This document shows positions 16,081-25,084 of a stretch of 64,000 nt of DNA, piece after piece. The position numbers were made by a program, and so were the translations under genes. The DNA lies in the NCBI RefSeq assembly GCF_000264315.1, contig NZ_AJXU01000043.1, positions 1 to 64,000 of the forward strand, given 5' to 3'. The number at the start of each line of letters is the position of its first letter. Positions within the stretch are counted from its first letter, which is position 1. This DNA is from Rhodanobacter fulvus Jip2. Lineage in GTDB: Bacteria > Pseudomonadota > Gammaproteobacteria > Xanthomonadales > Rhodanobacteraceae. A model generated the notes under the pieces. The model was given only the letters and a program-made list of their open reading frames with translations, did no database searches and was not told the origin of the DNA.

Positions 16081-16089
16081 TCCGCGACT

Positions 16090-16605
16090 ATGTCCGTGAC
16101 ACTGCCAGAGTCCCTGGACGCTTGGCGCGTGGTTTCGGCGCGGCGTTCGTTCGAAGGAACACTCCCCATCGCGACCCTGTCGCGCCTCCGCGAGGCGCTG
16201 GCCGGCACCGACGGGTTGGTGCAATTCGAGCTGGATTTCGGACGCGACAGCCTCGGAACGGATTACGTCGCTGTACGGGCGCAGGCCCGGCTTGCCCTGA
16301 TCTGCCAGCGCACGCTTGAGCCATTCGTGCTGCCGGTGGTCGTGGACACGCGGCTGGGCCTGATCAGGCACGAGCGCGACGAAGCCGGGTTGCCACCGGA
16401 CTACGAAGCGCTGCTGGTGCCCGAGGATGGGCGGTTGAATCCGGCGGACGTGATTGAGGACGAATTGTTGTTGGCGCTGCCGCTGGTACCGGTCAACCCG
16501 GACAGCAGCCTGCCCGACGAAGTGACAGGCCATGACGCCGAAGAGGATTCCGGCGAAGGGCATGCCGGAAATCCGTTCGCGGTGCTGCGCGAACTGAAGA
16601 AATAA
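16090..16605 (+). CDS. yceD: YceD family protein (DUF177)
   Basis: A 171-residue DUF177 protein. The conserved core is the ARLALICQRTLEPF region with a single cysteine, followed by the acidic DVIEDELLLALPLVP segment. In plants and bacteria this family is linked to 23S rRNA accumulation, and it is almost always encoded next to rpmF, as here. No Shine-Dalgarno sequence precedes the ATG, in line with the promoter only about 10 nt upstream. Confidence 0.9.
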   Translation: MSVTLPESLDAWRVVSARRSFEGTLPIATLSRLREALAGTDGLVQFELDFGRDSLGTDYVAVRAQARLALICQRTLEPFVLPVVVDTRLGLIRHERDEAGLPPDYEALLVPEDGRLNPADVIEDELLLALPLVPVNPDSSLPDEVTGHDAEEDSGEGHAGNPFAVLRELKK

Positions 16606-16685
16606 CCATCGGGCCAGGTCAGTGATCCGGTCCATACCGATTCAGAACATACCTAGCAAATCATTGCTTTAGCTGGAGAACTACC

Positions 16686-16880
16686 ATGGCAGTTGCCAAG
16701 AGCCGCCGTACCCCGTCCACCCGCGGCATGCGTCGTTCGCACGACTCGTTGAAGACCGTGCAGCTGTCCACCGATCCGACCAGCGGCGAGGTGCATCTGC
16801 GCCACCACGTCACCAAGGACGGCTACTATCGCGGCAAGAAAGTCATCGAAACCAAGGGTGCGGTGTCGGTCGAAGATTGA
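16686..16880 (+). CDS. rpmF: 50S ribosomal protein bL32
   Basis: bL32 is a small component of the large subunit. The 64 residues contain the conserved [17 protein letters not shown] and [10 protein letters not shown] segments. No cysteines are present, so this is the zinc-independent form. GGAG lies 7 nt upstream of the ATG. It is co-transcribed with yceD and followed by a terminator. Confidence 0.97.
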   Translation: MAVAKSRRTPSTRGMRRSHDSLKTVQLSTDPTSGEVHLRHHVTKDGYYRGKKVIETKGAVSVED

Positions 16881-16925
16881 CCGCGTGTTCCGGGGCCCGA
16901 GGTTCCGGTAGTCACGACCCAAGGC

Positions 16926-16950
16926 AAACGGCGCGGTGACGCGCCGTTTT
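16926..16950 (+). terminator. Terminator after rpmF
   Basis: AAACGGCGCG pairs with CGCGCCGTTT around GTGA and is followed by a short T run. It separates yceD-rpmF from the fab genes; plsX, which usually stands here, is absent. Confidence 0.8.
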
Positions 16951-17038
16951 GCGTTCCCGGCGGCTGAAACGTAACGTGGCGATGTCGTGTCGCCGCCCAG
17001 CCGACCGAATCCTTTGCAGTCATGGGATGGATAGCCGA

Positions 17039-18013
17039 ATGCCGCAGATATATTCCCGCATCATCGCCACCGGCAGCGCCTTGCCGGAGCGAGTGGTCAC
17101 CAATGTCGACCTGGAAAAGATCGTCGACACCAGTGACGAGTGGATCCACAGCCGCACCGGCATCCGCCAGCGGCACATCGCCGCCGATGGCGAGACCACC
17201 GGCGACCTCGCCTTCCGGGCCGCGCAGAGCGCGCTGGAAGCGGCGGGCGTCAAGGCGTCCGAGCTCGACCTGATCGTGCTGGGCACCACCACGCCGGACA
17301 TCATTTTTCCGTCCACCGCCTGTCTGGTGCAGCACCGGCTGGGCGCCAACGGTTGTGCCGCGTTCGACGTCAACGCGGCCTGTTCGGGCTTCGTCTATGC
17401 GTTGGGCATCGCCGACAAGTTCATCCGCAGCGGGCAGTCGAAAAAGGTGCTGGTGATCGGCGCCGAGACGCTGACGCGCATGGTCGACTGGAGCGACCGC
17501 CAGACCTGCGTGCTGTTCGGCGATGGCGCCGGCGCCGTGGTGCTGGAGGCTTCCAGTGAGCCGGGCATTTACGCCACCTGCCTGCACGCCGACGGCGGCT
17601 TCAAGGAGCTGCTGTACAACCCCGTGGGCGTGTCGGTTGGCTTCAACGACGAGCCCAATCATGGCGTGCGCATCCACATGTCCGGCCGCGAGGTGTTCAA
17701 GGTCGCGGTGAAGACGCTCGATTCGCTGGTCGGTGAAACACTCGAGGCCGCCGGCATGGTCGAATCGCAGATCGACTGGCTGATTCCGCACCAGGCCAAC
17801 CTGCGCATCATCGAGGCCACCGCCAAGCGGTTGAACATGTCGATGGAGCGCGTCATCGTGACGGTCGACAAGCACGCCAACACCTCGTCGGGTTCGGTGC
17901 CGCTGGCGCTCGATTACGCGGTGCGCTCGGGCAAGGTGCAGCGTGGCCAGAACCTGTTGCTGGAGGCGTTCGGCGGCGGCTTTACCTGGGCGTCGGCGCT
18001 GTTGCGTTACTGA
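17039..18013 (+). CDS. fabH: Beta-ketoacyl-ACP synthase III
   Basis: FabH condenses acetyl-CoA (or other primers) with malonyl-ACP to start fatty acid synthesis. The catalytic triad is visible: Cys115 in NAACSGF, His in PHQANLR and Asn in KHANTSSGS. The start at 17039 (MPQIYSRIIATGSALPE) gives 324 residues, close to E. coli FabH. The frame is open upstream to 16949, but that part is not conserved. It leads the fab cluster. Confidence 0.94.
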   Translation: MPQIYSRIIATGSALPERVVTNVDLEKIVDTSDEWIHSRTGIRQRHIAADGETTGDLAFRAAQSALEAAGVKASELDLIVLGTTTPDIIFPSTACLVQHRLGANGCAAFDVNAACSGFVYALGIADKFIRSGQSKKVLVIGAETLTRMVDWSDRQTCVLFGDGAGAVVLEASSEPGIYATCLHADGGFKELLYNPVGVSVGFNDEPNHGVRIHMSGREVFKVAVKTLDSLVGETLEAAGMVESQIDWLIPHQANLRIIEATAKRLNMSMERVIVTVDKHANTSSGSVPLALDYAVRSGKVQRGQNLLLEAFGGGFTWASALLRY

Positions 18014-18047
18014 TCCCGGCACGCTTGCTGACTGCGTTCGTTTGAAT

Positions 18048-18072
18048 CGATGCCGCCGCCGAGGCGGCATCG
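18048..18072 (+). other. Perfect 10-bp hairpin between fabH and fabD
   Basis: CGATGCCGCC and GGCGGCATCG pair around GCCGA. No T run follows, so it is more likely an mRNA stability or processing hairpin than a terminator. A second small palindrome, GGCATGG-CA-CCATGCC, lies at 18118-18133 just upstream of fabD. Confidence 0.6.
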
Positions 18073-18159
18073 TCACGTCAGCCAGGATGATCCGATACCG
18101 CTGCGCACGGACAGCCCGGCATGGCACCATGCCGTTTTTCCATCGACGGTTTGCGCATC

Positions 18160-19107
18160 ATGAGTTCGATTTCCCCTTCGCTCGCTTTCGTATTTCCCGG
18201 TCAGGGCTCGCAGTCCGTAGGCATGCTGGCCGACCTCGCCGAGGCGCATCCGCAAGTGCGCGCGACGTTCGACGAAGCCTCGCAGGGTGCGGCGACCGAT
18301 TTGTGGAAGCTGAGCGCGCAGGGCCCCGAAGACCAGCTCAACAGCACCGAGAACACCCAGCCGGCGTTGTTGGCCGCCAGCGTGGCGGTGTGGCGGGTGT
18401 GGCAGGCGCTGGGCGGCGCGCAGCCGGCGCAGTTCGCTGGCCATAGCCTGGGCGAATACAGCGCGCTGGTGTGCGCCAACGCCTTGTCGCTGCATGACGC
18501 GGCGGCGCTGGTGGCCGAGCGTGGCCGCCTGATGCAGGCGGCTGTCCCGGCCGGCGTCGGCGCGATGGCGGCAATCCTGGGTGGCGACGACGCGCAGATC
18601 GCCGCGGTGTGCGAGGAGGTGGCGCAGGGGCAGGTGGTGGCGCCGGCCAACTTCAATTCGCCCGGCCAACTGGTGATCGCAGGTCATGCGGAGGCGGTCG
18701 ATCGCGCCCTGGCGAAACTGGCCGAGCTGGGTGTGAAGAAAACCATCAAGCTGGCCGTTTCGGTGCCGTCGCATTGCGCGCTGATGCGCGACGCGGCCGA
18801 TCGCCTGGGTGAGCGCATGGCCTCGATCGCATGGCAGTTGCCGTCGATCCCGGTGATCCAGAACGCCGAGGCACGCAGCTACAACACGGTCGAGGACATC
18901 CGCGGCGCCCTGCAGCGTCAGCTGTACCTGCCCGTGCGCTGGACCGAATGCGTGCAGGCACTGGCTGCCGGTGGCGCCACGCGCATCGCCGAATGCGGCC
19001 CCGGCAAGGTGCTGGCTGGCCTGATCCGGCGCATCGACAAGACACTCGAGGCACGTGCCATCGGCGCACCCGCCGAGCTGGACGCCGCACGCACCGAATG
19101 GGTTTGA
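18160..19107 (+). CDS. fabD: Malonyl-CoA:ACP transacylase
   Basis: FabD loads malonyl groups onto ACP. The family start FVFPGQGSQ is followed by GHSLGEYSA with nucleophile Ser96, and the catalytic His lies in SVPSHCALM. The 315-residue product begins at the ATG at 18160; the frame extends to 18121 without conservation. It is in the standard fabH-fabD-fabG-acpP order. Confidence 0.95.
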   Translation: MSSISPSLAFVFPGQGSQSVGMLADLAEAHPQVRATFDEASQGAATDLWKLSAQGPEDQLNSTENTQPALLAASVAVWRVWQALGGAQPAQFAGHSLGEYSALVCANALSLHDAAALVAERGRLMQAAVPAGVGAMAAILGGDDAQIAAVCEEVAQGQVVAPANFNSPGQLVIAGHAEAVDRALAKLAELGVKKTIKLAVSVPSHCALMRDAADRLGERMASIAWQLPSIPVIQNAEARSYNTVEDIRGALQRQLYLPVRWTECVQALAAGGATRIAECGPGKVLAGLIRRIDKTLEARAIGAPAELDAARTEWV

Positions 19108-19171
19108 GCGCGCACTCGACGCGTCATTCGCCCCACACGATTTCTGTTATCGAACCTGAGGATTCCACACG

Positions 19172-19915
19172 ATGAGTCATTCCCTGCAAGGCGAGATCGC
19201 CCTGGTTACCGGCGCCAGCCGCGGCATCGGCGCGGCGATTGCCGATGAACTGGCGGCGATGGGTGCCACTGTCATCGGCACCGCCACCAGCGATGCGGGC
19301 GCCGCGGCGATCGGCGAACGCCTGGCGGCGCACGGCGGCCACGGTCGCAAGCTGGATGTCACCGATGGCGCCGCCGTTGAAGGCTTGATCGATGCCATCG
19401 GCAAGGAGTTCGGCGCGGTGTCGATCCTGGTCAACAACGCCGGCATCACCCGCGACCAGTTGCTGATGCGGATGAAGGACGATGACTGGCAGGCGATCAT
19501 CGATACCAATCTCACCTCGGTCTACCGCACCTCCAAGGCGGTGATGCGCGGCATGATGAAGGCACGCAAGGGCCGCATCATCTCGATCGCCTCGGTCATC
19601 GGCCTCACCGGCAATCCGGGTCAGTCCAACTACGCGGCGGCCAAGGCCGGCATCATCGCGTTTTCCAAGTCGCTGGCGCGCGAGATCGGTACCCGCGGCA
19701 TCACGGTCAACGTGGTTGCACCCGGTTTCATCGACACCGACATGACCCGCGCCTTGCCGGAAGCACAGAAGGAAGCCCTGCTCGGGCAGATCGCGCTGGG
19801 CCGTCTCGGCGAGGCCGATGACATCGCCAAGGCAGTGGGTTTCCTGGCCTCTGCGGCGGCCGGCTACATCACCGGCGAAACGCTGCACGTCAACGGCGGC
19901 ATGTACATGGCGTGA
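19172..19915 (+). CDS. fabG: 3-oxoacyl-ACP reductase
   Basis: FabG is the NADPH-dependent short-chain dehydrogenase that reduces 3-ketoacyl-ACP. It has the cofactor motif TGASRGIG (13-20), NNAG (88-91) and the catalytic Ser141, Tyr154 and Lys158 in IASVIG...NYAAAKAG. Length 247 is normal. A weak GAGGATT lies upstream of the ATG. Confidence 0.96.
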   Translation: MSHSLQGEIALVTGASRGIGAAIADELAAMGATVIGTATSDAGAAAIGERLAAHGGHGRKLDVTDGAAVEGLIDAIGKEFGAVSILVNNAGITRDQLLMRMKDDDWQAIIDTNLTSVYRTSKAVMRGMMKARKGRIISIASVIGLTGNPGQSNYAAAKAGIIAFSKSLAREIGTRGITVNVVAPGFIDTDMTRALPEAQKEALLGQIALGRLGEADDIAKAVGFLASAAAGYITGETLHVNGGMYMA

Positions 19916-19930
19916 GGATTCTCACGCTGG

Positions 19931-19961
19931 TTGTCGCCAGCAGACGGTTTTTAGGCGACAA
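19931..19961 (+). other. Inverted repeat in the fabG-acpP gap
   Basis: TTGTCGCC and GGCGACAA are perfect 8-nt arms around a 15-nt spacer. It could be an mRNA hairpin or a protein-binding site upstream of acpP. A TACAAT at 20039-20044 is a possible -10 for separate acpP expression, without a good -35. Confidence 0.45.
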
Positions 19962-20111
19962 TTACCCCTTCGCGCCGGCCATCGTGGCCTGTGCTGTGGG
20001 TTCATCAGCCGGCGATGGCGGCATCACTGCTTAGCCATTACAATGCGCCGGCCTTTTGCTGGCACGGTGCCGGCACAGACAAACAACTACTCCTTGAGAG
20101 GTATGGGCAAC

Positions 20112-20351
20112 ATGAGCACCATCGAAGAGCGCGTCAAGAAAATCGTCATCGAGCAGCTGGGCGTGAAAGAGGATGAAGTCACGACGAATGCTTCGTTCGT
20201 GGACGATCTGGGCGCAGATTCGCTGGACACGGTGGAGCTGGTGATGGCCCTCGAAGAAGAGTTCGAAACCGAGATTCCCGACGAGGAAGCCGAGAAGATC
20301 ACCACCGTGCAGCAGGCCGTCGATTACATCAAGGCCCACTCCAAGGATTGA
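20112..20351 (+). CDS. acpP: Acyl carrier protein
   Basis: ACP carries growing acyl chains on a 4'-phosphopantetheine arm. The attachment serine is Ser37 in [12 protein letters not shown]. The 79-residue, strongly acidic product starts at the ATG at 20112 ([10 protein letters not shown]); an ATG two codons further up at 20103 (MGNM) is possible but less conserved. A hairpin with T run follows. Confidence 0.97.
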   Translation: MSTIEERVKKIVIEQLGVKEDEVTTNASFVDDLGADSLDTVELVMALEEEFETEIPDEEAEKITTVQQAVDYIKAHSKD

Positions 20352-20425
20352 ATGATCCGGGTTTGATCCCACCGGTGGGCGGCGTTCGATATCCGAGCCT
20401 GCCACCTCCGTGGTGATAGCGAATG

Positions 20426-20447
20426 CTGCGCCTTCTGGCGCAGTTTT
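20426..20447 (+). terminator. Probable terminator or attenuator after acpP
   Basis: CTGCGCC-TTCT-GGCGCAG followed by TTTTCGTTT. The stem is 7 bp with a tetraloop, so partial termination would set acpP above fabF expression. Confidence 0.65.
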
Positions 20448-20476
20448 CGTTTCTGCGTTTTGTAACGTCCGATCCC

Positions 20477-20518
20477 GTATGGTGCGCCAGCCGCGCCCTG
20501 CGGTGACGGGCGCCATAC
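20477..20518 (+). other. Structured leader upstream of fabF
   Basis: GTATGGTGC and GCGCCATAC form a 9-bp stem with one G-U pair enclosing a CCGC/GCGG mini-hairpin. Together with the terminator just upstream it makes the acpP-fabF gap (230 bp) highly structured. Confidence 0.5.
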
Positions 20519-20581
20519 CCGCGGTGTGCACGGGCCTGTGCTGACGATGGGCGGCGCCACGCAACCTTGAAGGAAAACAGC

Positions 20582-21871
20582 ATGAGCAAGCGACGAGTGG
20601 TAGTGACCGGCATGGGCATCATTTCCCCGGTCGGCAACGACATCGCCACCGCTTGGCAGAACATCGTCGAAGGCCGCAGCGGTATCGGTCCCGTGACCAG
20701 CTTCGACGCCAGTGCCTACGCCACCCGCATTGCGGGCGAGGTCCGCGATTTCGATCCGGTCGACGCCTATTTCGCCGGCATCGATGCACCGGACGACGAG
20801 CGCCGTGCGATCGCCAAGGACTTCAAGCGGATGGACCCATTCATCCACTACGGCATCGTGGCGGGCACCCACGCGTTGCGCCAGTCCGGGCTGGTGGTCG
20901 ACGAGCGCAATGCCGCCCGCGTCGGCATCGCCGCGGGCGCCGGCATCGGCGGCCTGCACACCATCGAGTCGACCGCGCTGGAGCTGGCCGCGAGGGGGCC
21001 GCGCAAGGTGTCACCGTTCTATGTGCCCAGCTCGATCATCAACATGGTGGCCGGCAACCTGTCGATCTACCACGGCATCAAGGGCCCGAATATCGCCCTG
21101 GTTTCGGCTTGCACCACGGCCACACACAACATCGGCATGGCAATGCGGCTGATCCAGTACGGCGATGCCGACGCCATGCTGGCCGGCGGTTCCGAGTTTG
21201 CCACCACGCCCACGGCGATGGCGGGTTTCTGCTCGGCCAAGGCCATGTCCACCCGCAACGACGATCCCACCCACGCCAGCCGTCCGTGGGACGTCGGCCG
21301 CGACGGCTTCCTGCTGTCCAACGGCGCGGGCATGCTGATGCTCGAGGAATACGAATTCGCCAAGGCGCGCGGCGCCAACATCCTTGCCGAGCTGACCGGT
21401 TTCGGCATGAGCGGCGACGCGTACCACATCACCGCGCCGAGCGGCGATGGCGCCGAGCTGGCCATGCGCAACGCACTGCATGACGCGCACCTGCAGCCGT
21501 CCGATGTGCAGTACGTCAACGCGCACGGTACATCGACGCCGGTGGGCGACCTGGGCGAGGCCAAGGCCATCCGCAGCGTCTTCGGCGAGCATGCCACGCA
21601 GAAAGGCAAGTTCGCGGTCAGCTCCACCAAGTCGGTCACCGGGCACCTGCTTGGCGCCGCTGGCGGCGTGGAGGCGATCTTCTCGATCATGGCGCTGCGC
21701 GAGGGTGTGTTGCCGCCGACGATGAACCTGGTGGATGTCGATCCGGAGGTCGCCGCGCTCGGCATGGATCTGGTGCCGAACCAGGCGGAGAAGGCCGACA
21801 TCGACATCGCCATGTCCAACTCGTTCGGTTTTGGCGGCACCAACGGCTCGCTGGTTTTCCGCCGCGCCTGA
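20582..21871 (+). CDS. fabF: Beta-ketoacyl-ACP synthase II
   Basis: FabF elongates acyl-ACP with malonyl-ACP. The nucleophile is Cys177 in LVSACTTATHN; the catalytic histidines are in NAHGTSTPVGD and TGHLLGAAGG. At 429 residues it is somewhat longer than E. coli FabF, with extra sequence around residues 60-80. The start with AAGGAAAA upstream is clear. Confidence 0.95.
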   Translation: MSKRRVVVTGMGIISPVGNDIATAWQNIVEGRSGIGPVTSFDASAYATRIAGEVRDFDPVDAYFAGIDAPDDERRAIAKDFKRMDPFIHYGIVAGTHALRQSGLVVDERNAARVGIAAGAGIGGLHTIESTALELAARGPRKVSPFYVPSSIINMVAGNLSIYHGIKGPNIALVSACTTATHNIGMAMRLIQYGDADAMLAGGSEFATTPTAMAGFCSAKAMSTRNDDPTHASRPWDVGRDGFLLSNGAGMLMLEEYEFAKARGANILAELTGFGMSGDAYHITAPSGDGAELAMRNALHDAHLQPSDVQYVNAHGTSTPVGDLGEAKAIRSVFGEHATQKGKFAVSSTKSVTGHLLGAAGGVEAIFSIMALREGVLPPTMNLVDVDPEVAALGMDLVPNQAEKADIDIAMSNSFGFGGTNGSLVFRRA

Positions 21872-21873
21872 GC

Positions 21874-23223
21874 GTGACCTGTCTCCGCCGCCTGTTGCCC
21901 GGCGAGCGCGACCTGCTCGCGCCCGCCGCGGCCTTTCCGCAGCGTTATCCGTGCCTGCTTGAAAGCGTGCTGCATGGCACGCGGCAGGCGCGCTACGACA
22001 TCCTGTTCGCGTTTCCCCGCGAATCCCTGACGTTGCATACCGACGGTTCGCTGCGCGACGAAGCGGGGCGCGCGCTGGACGGCCATTTCCTCGACGCGCT
22101 GGATGCCGCCTGGAAAAACGAGCAACTGCCGGGCAGCCCGTCGGATGAGCTGCCGTTCCACGGTGGCTGGGTGCTGATGCTGGCCTACGAGCTGGCCGCG
22201 CAAATCGAGCCCACGTTGCGGTTGCAGCCCTCGCCGTTGTTGCCGCAGGCGCTGGCTGTGCGCTGCCCAGCCGCGATCATCGTCGACCACCAGCGCGGCC
22301 GCACCACGCTGGTGGCGGAAACCGGTTGCGAGGCGTTGCTCGACGCGATGCAGGCCGATCTCGACACGCCGTTGGCGATCGATGCCGCCCCCCTCCCGGC
22401 GTCATGCGAAGAGGACGATCCGCAACGCTTTCTCACCGGCGTGGCGCGCATCCACGACCACCTGCGCGACGGCGACATCTTCCAGGTGAACCTGTCGCGC
22501 GAGTGGCGCGCCCGCTACGCGCAGCCACCTGCAGCCGCATCGCTGTATGCCGCGTTGCGCCAGGCCAACCCGGCGCCGTTCGCCGGCTTGCTGCAGCAAT
22601 CGGGATGGTCGCTGGTCAGTTCGTCGCCCGAGCGGTTGGTGGAAGTGCGCGACGGTTGGGCGCAGACGCGGCCCATCGCCGGCACGCGACCGCGCACGCC
22701 CGGCGATGACGACGATGCCCGCATCCGCGAATTGAGCGATCACCCGAAGGAGCGCGCCGAGCACGTCATGCTGATCGACCTGGAGCGCAACGACCTGGGT
22801 CGTGTCTGCGTGCCGGGCACGGTCGAGGTGGACGAGTTGATGGCGGTGGAAAGCTATGCCCACGTCCATCACATCGTTTCCAACGTGCGCGGCCGGCTGC
22901 GCGCCGGGGTGACGCCGGGCCAGGTGATTGCAGCAACCTTCCCGGGCGGTACCATCACGGGTTGCCCCAAGGTGCGTTGCATGGAAATCATCGCCGCGCT
23001 GGAAGACGCACCGCGCGGCGCCTATACCGGCGCGCTGGGTTATCTCGATCGACATGGTGACCTCGATTTGAACATCCTGATTCGCACGCTGACCTTGAGT
23101 GGCACGCAGGCAAGCCTGCGCGCCGGCGCCGGCATCGTGGTCGACTCGGTGGCGGCGCTGGAGCTGGAGGAAACGCGCGCCAAGGCGCGCGGCCTGTTGC
23201 GCGCGCTGGGCGTGCCCGGCTGA
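21874..23223 (+). CDS. pabB: Aminodeoxychorismate synthase component I
   Basis: PabB uses chorismate and glutamine-derived ammonia to make 4-amino-4-deoxychorismate for folate. The chorismate-binding core shows GDIFQVNLSREW, SSSPERLVEV, RPIAGTRPR, LIDLERNDLGRVC and the final TFPGGTITGCPK, with AGAGIVVDS. GTG at 21874 is the start, 2 nt after fabF stops. Length 449 is normal. It is directly coupled to pabC. Confidence 0.92.
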   Translation: MTCLRRLLPGERDLLAPAAAFPQRYPCLLESVLHGTRQARYDILFAFPRESLTLHTDGSLRDEAGRALDGHFLDALDAAWKNEQLPGSPSDELPFHGGWVLMLAYELAAQIEPTLRLQPSPLLPQALAVRCPAAIIVDHQRGRTTLVAETGCEALLDAMQADLDTPLAIDAAPLPASCEEDDPQRFLTGVARIHDHLRDGDIFQVNLSREWRARYAQPPAAASLYAALRQANPAPFAGLLQQSGWSLVSSSPERLVEVRDGWAQTRPIAGTRPRTPGDDDDARIRELSDHPKERAEHVMLIDLERNDLGRVCVPGTVEVDELMAVESYAHVHHIVSNVRGRLRAGVTPGQVIAATFPGGTITGCPKVRCMEIIAALEDAPRGAYTGALGYLDRHGDLDLNILIRTLTLSGTQASLRAGAGIVVDSVAALELEETRAKARGLLRALGVPG

Positions 23224-24050
23224 TGGCCAGCCGCATGCTGGTCAACGGCGTTGCGTCCGAGGTGGTGTCCGCCGCCGACCGGGGCTTTTCATATGGCGAC
23301 GGGCTGTTCGAGAGCATCCGCTTCGTGGGCGAAAGCGCGCCACTGTGGGACCGGCACATGCAGCGGCTGGCCGACAGTTGCCGTCGCCTGCAACTGCCGC
23401 TGCCCGATACCGCACAGCTCCTGCGCGAGTCACGACAAGTGCGTGATGCCATGGCGCACGCGGTGGTGCGCATCGCCTGGACCCGCGGCGTGGGCGAACG
23501 CGGCTATTCGCCGCCTGCGGCCGCCACGCCCACGCGAGTCGTGGCGGCCTTCCCGCCGCCACCGATGGATGGCGCCGTGTATGCACGCGGCGTGCGCACG
23601 CGGCTGTGCACGCTGCGCCTGGCCGAACAACCGCAACTGGCAGGCATGAAACATCTCAACCGGCTGGAACAAGTGCTGGCCCGCGCGGAATGGAATGATC
23701 CGGCAATCGCCGAGGGTTTGCTGTGCGATGGCGGCGGCCGGCTGGTTTCGGCAACCATGGCCAACCTGTTCGCCGTGATCGATGGCGAACTTGTGACGCC
23801 ATCGCTGCAGCGCTGCGGCGTGGCCGGCGTGGCCCGTGCGCAGATACTGGCGCGTGCCGAAAACGCTACGGAGCGTGACATCCGGCTACCGGACCTGCAG
23901 CGCGCCAGCGAGGTTTTCCTCAGTTCCAGCGTGCGCGGCGTGGTGCCGGTACAGTCGCTGGATGACTGGGGCTGGACACCTGGCCCGGTGACCCGGCAAT
24001 GGCAACGTCACTGGCGGCAATTGGGTTTCCCGATGGAGTACGCGGCATGA
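23223..24050 (+). CDS. pabC: Aminodeoxychorismate lyase
   Basis: PabC is a PLP-dependent fold IV enzyme that releases pyruvate from aminodeoxychorismate to give 4-aminobenzoate. The PLP lysine is in GMKHLNRLEQ, and DRGFSYGDGLFESIR and the STMANLF-type motif (VSATMANLF) are present. The ATG overlaps the pabB stop (TGATG), so both steps of PABA synthesis are translationally coupled. Length 275. Confidence 0.93.
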   Translation: MASRMLVNGVASEVVSAADRGFSYGDGLFESIRFVGESAPLWDRHMQRLADSCRRLQLPLPDTAQLLRESRQVRDAMAHAVVRIAWTRGVGERGYSPPAAATPTRVVAAFPPPPMDGAVYARGVRTRLCTLRLAEQPQLAGMKHLNRLEQVLARAEWNDPAIAEGLLCDGGGRLVSATMANLFAVIDGELVTPSLQRCGVAGVARAQILARAENATERDIRLPDLQRASEVFLSSSVRGVVPVQSLDDWGWTPGPVTRQWQRHWRQLGFPMEYAA

Positions 24051-25084
24051 ATCAGCATCGAACCCGCGGTCGCGCGCTGGGACGCGGCCTGATGTGGCTC
24101 GCGATGCTGGCGCTGGTCGCGGCCGCCGCCTGGGGCTGGCACGATTTCAACCGCTTCGCCCGCACGCCACTGCGCGTGACCACCATCGGCGACAGCATCG
24201 ACATCGCCCGCGGCAGCAGCTTCAAGGCGATCGTGGCCGACCTGCGCCAGCAGGGCGTCACCCGCGCGCACCCGTTGTACTGGCGGGCGCTGGCCGAACA
24301 GATGCGGGTGGCGGGCAGGCTGCACGCAGGCGAGTACGCGCTGACCCCGGGCATCACCCCGCGGACGCTGCTGGCCAACATGGCCGCCGGGCGTGTATTG
24401 CAGCGCAACCTCACCATCGTCGATGGCTGGACGTTCCAGGAATTGCGCCAGGCACTGGCGCGCGCCGAGAAACTGAAACACGACAGCAGCAACCTCGATG
24501 ACGCGGCCGTCATGCAGCGCATCGGTGCGGCGGGCGAGAATCCGGAAGGCCGTTTCCTGCCCGAGACCTACGCCTACGTCAAAGGCGACAGCGACCTGGA
24601 CATCCTGCGTCGTGCGCACCAGGCGATGGTCAAAACGCTGGCCAGCCTGTGGGCCGGGCGCGCTCCCGACCTGCCGCTGGCCACGCCCTACGATGCGCTG
24701 ATTCTCGCCTCGATCGTGGAAAAGGAAACCGGCAAGCCCGACGAGCGGGCGCAGATCGCCGGGGTGTTCGTGCGCCGCTTGCGCCATCACATGCTGCTGC
24801 AGACCGATCCCACCGTGATCTACGGCATGGGCGCGCGCTACGCCGGCAATATCCGCCGCAGCGACCTCACCACCGATACGCCCTACAACACCTACACCCG
24901 CCCCGGATTGCCACCGACGCCGATCGCGCTGCCGGGCAAGGCGGCCTTGCAGGCGACACTGCACCCGGCGGCCGGCGATGCGCTTTATTTCGTGGCGCGC
25001 GGCGATGGCGGCCACGTGTTTTCCAGCACGCTGGCGGAACACAATCGCAACGTCGATTGCTATCAACGGAAACGCTGCCCATGA
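24047..25084 (+). CDS. mltG: Endolytic murein transglycosylase MltG
   Basis: MltG (YceG) cuts nascent glycan strands and is thought to end peptidoglycan polymerisation. It has an N-terminal membrane helix (GLMWLAMLALVAAAAWGW), a LysM-like region, and the catalytic glutamate in LASIVEKETGK. The DPTVIYG and RSDLTTDTPYNTY motifs are also typical. It starts inside the pabC stop (ATGA). Length 345. Confidence 0.93.
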   Translation: MNQHRTRGRALGRGLMWLAMLALVAAAAWGWHDFNRFARTPLRVTTIGDSIDIARGSSFKAIVADLRQQGVTRAHPLYWRALAEQMRVAGRLHAGEYALTPGITPRTLLANMAAGRVLQRNLTIVDGWTFQELRQALARAEKLKHDSSNLDDAAVMQRIGAAGENPEGRFLPETYAYVKGDSDLDILRRAHQAMVKTLASLWAGRAPDLPLATPYDALILASIVEKETGKPDERAQIAGVFVRRLRHHMLLQTDPTVIYGMGARYAGNIRRSDLTTDTPYNTYTRPGLPPTPIALPGKAALQATLHPAAGDALYFVARGDGGHVFSSTLAEHNRNVDCYQRKRCP

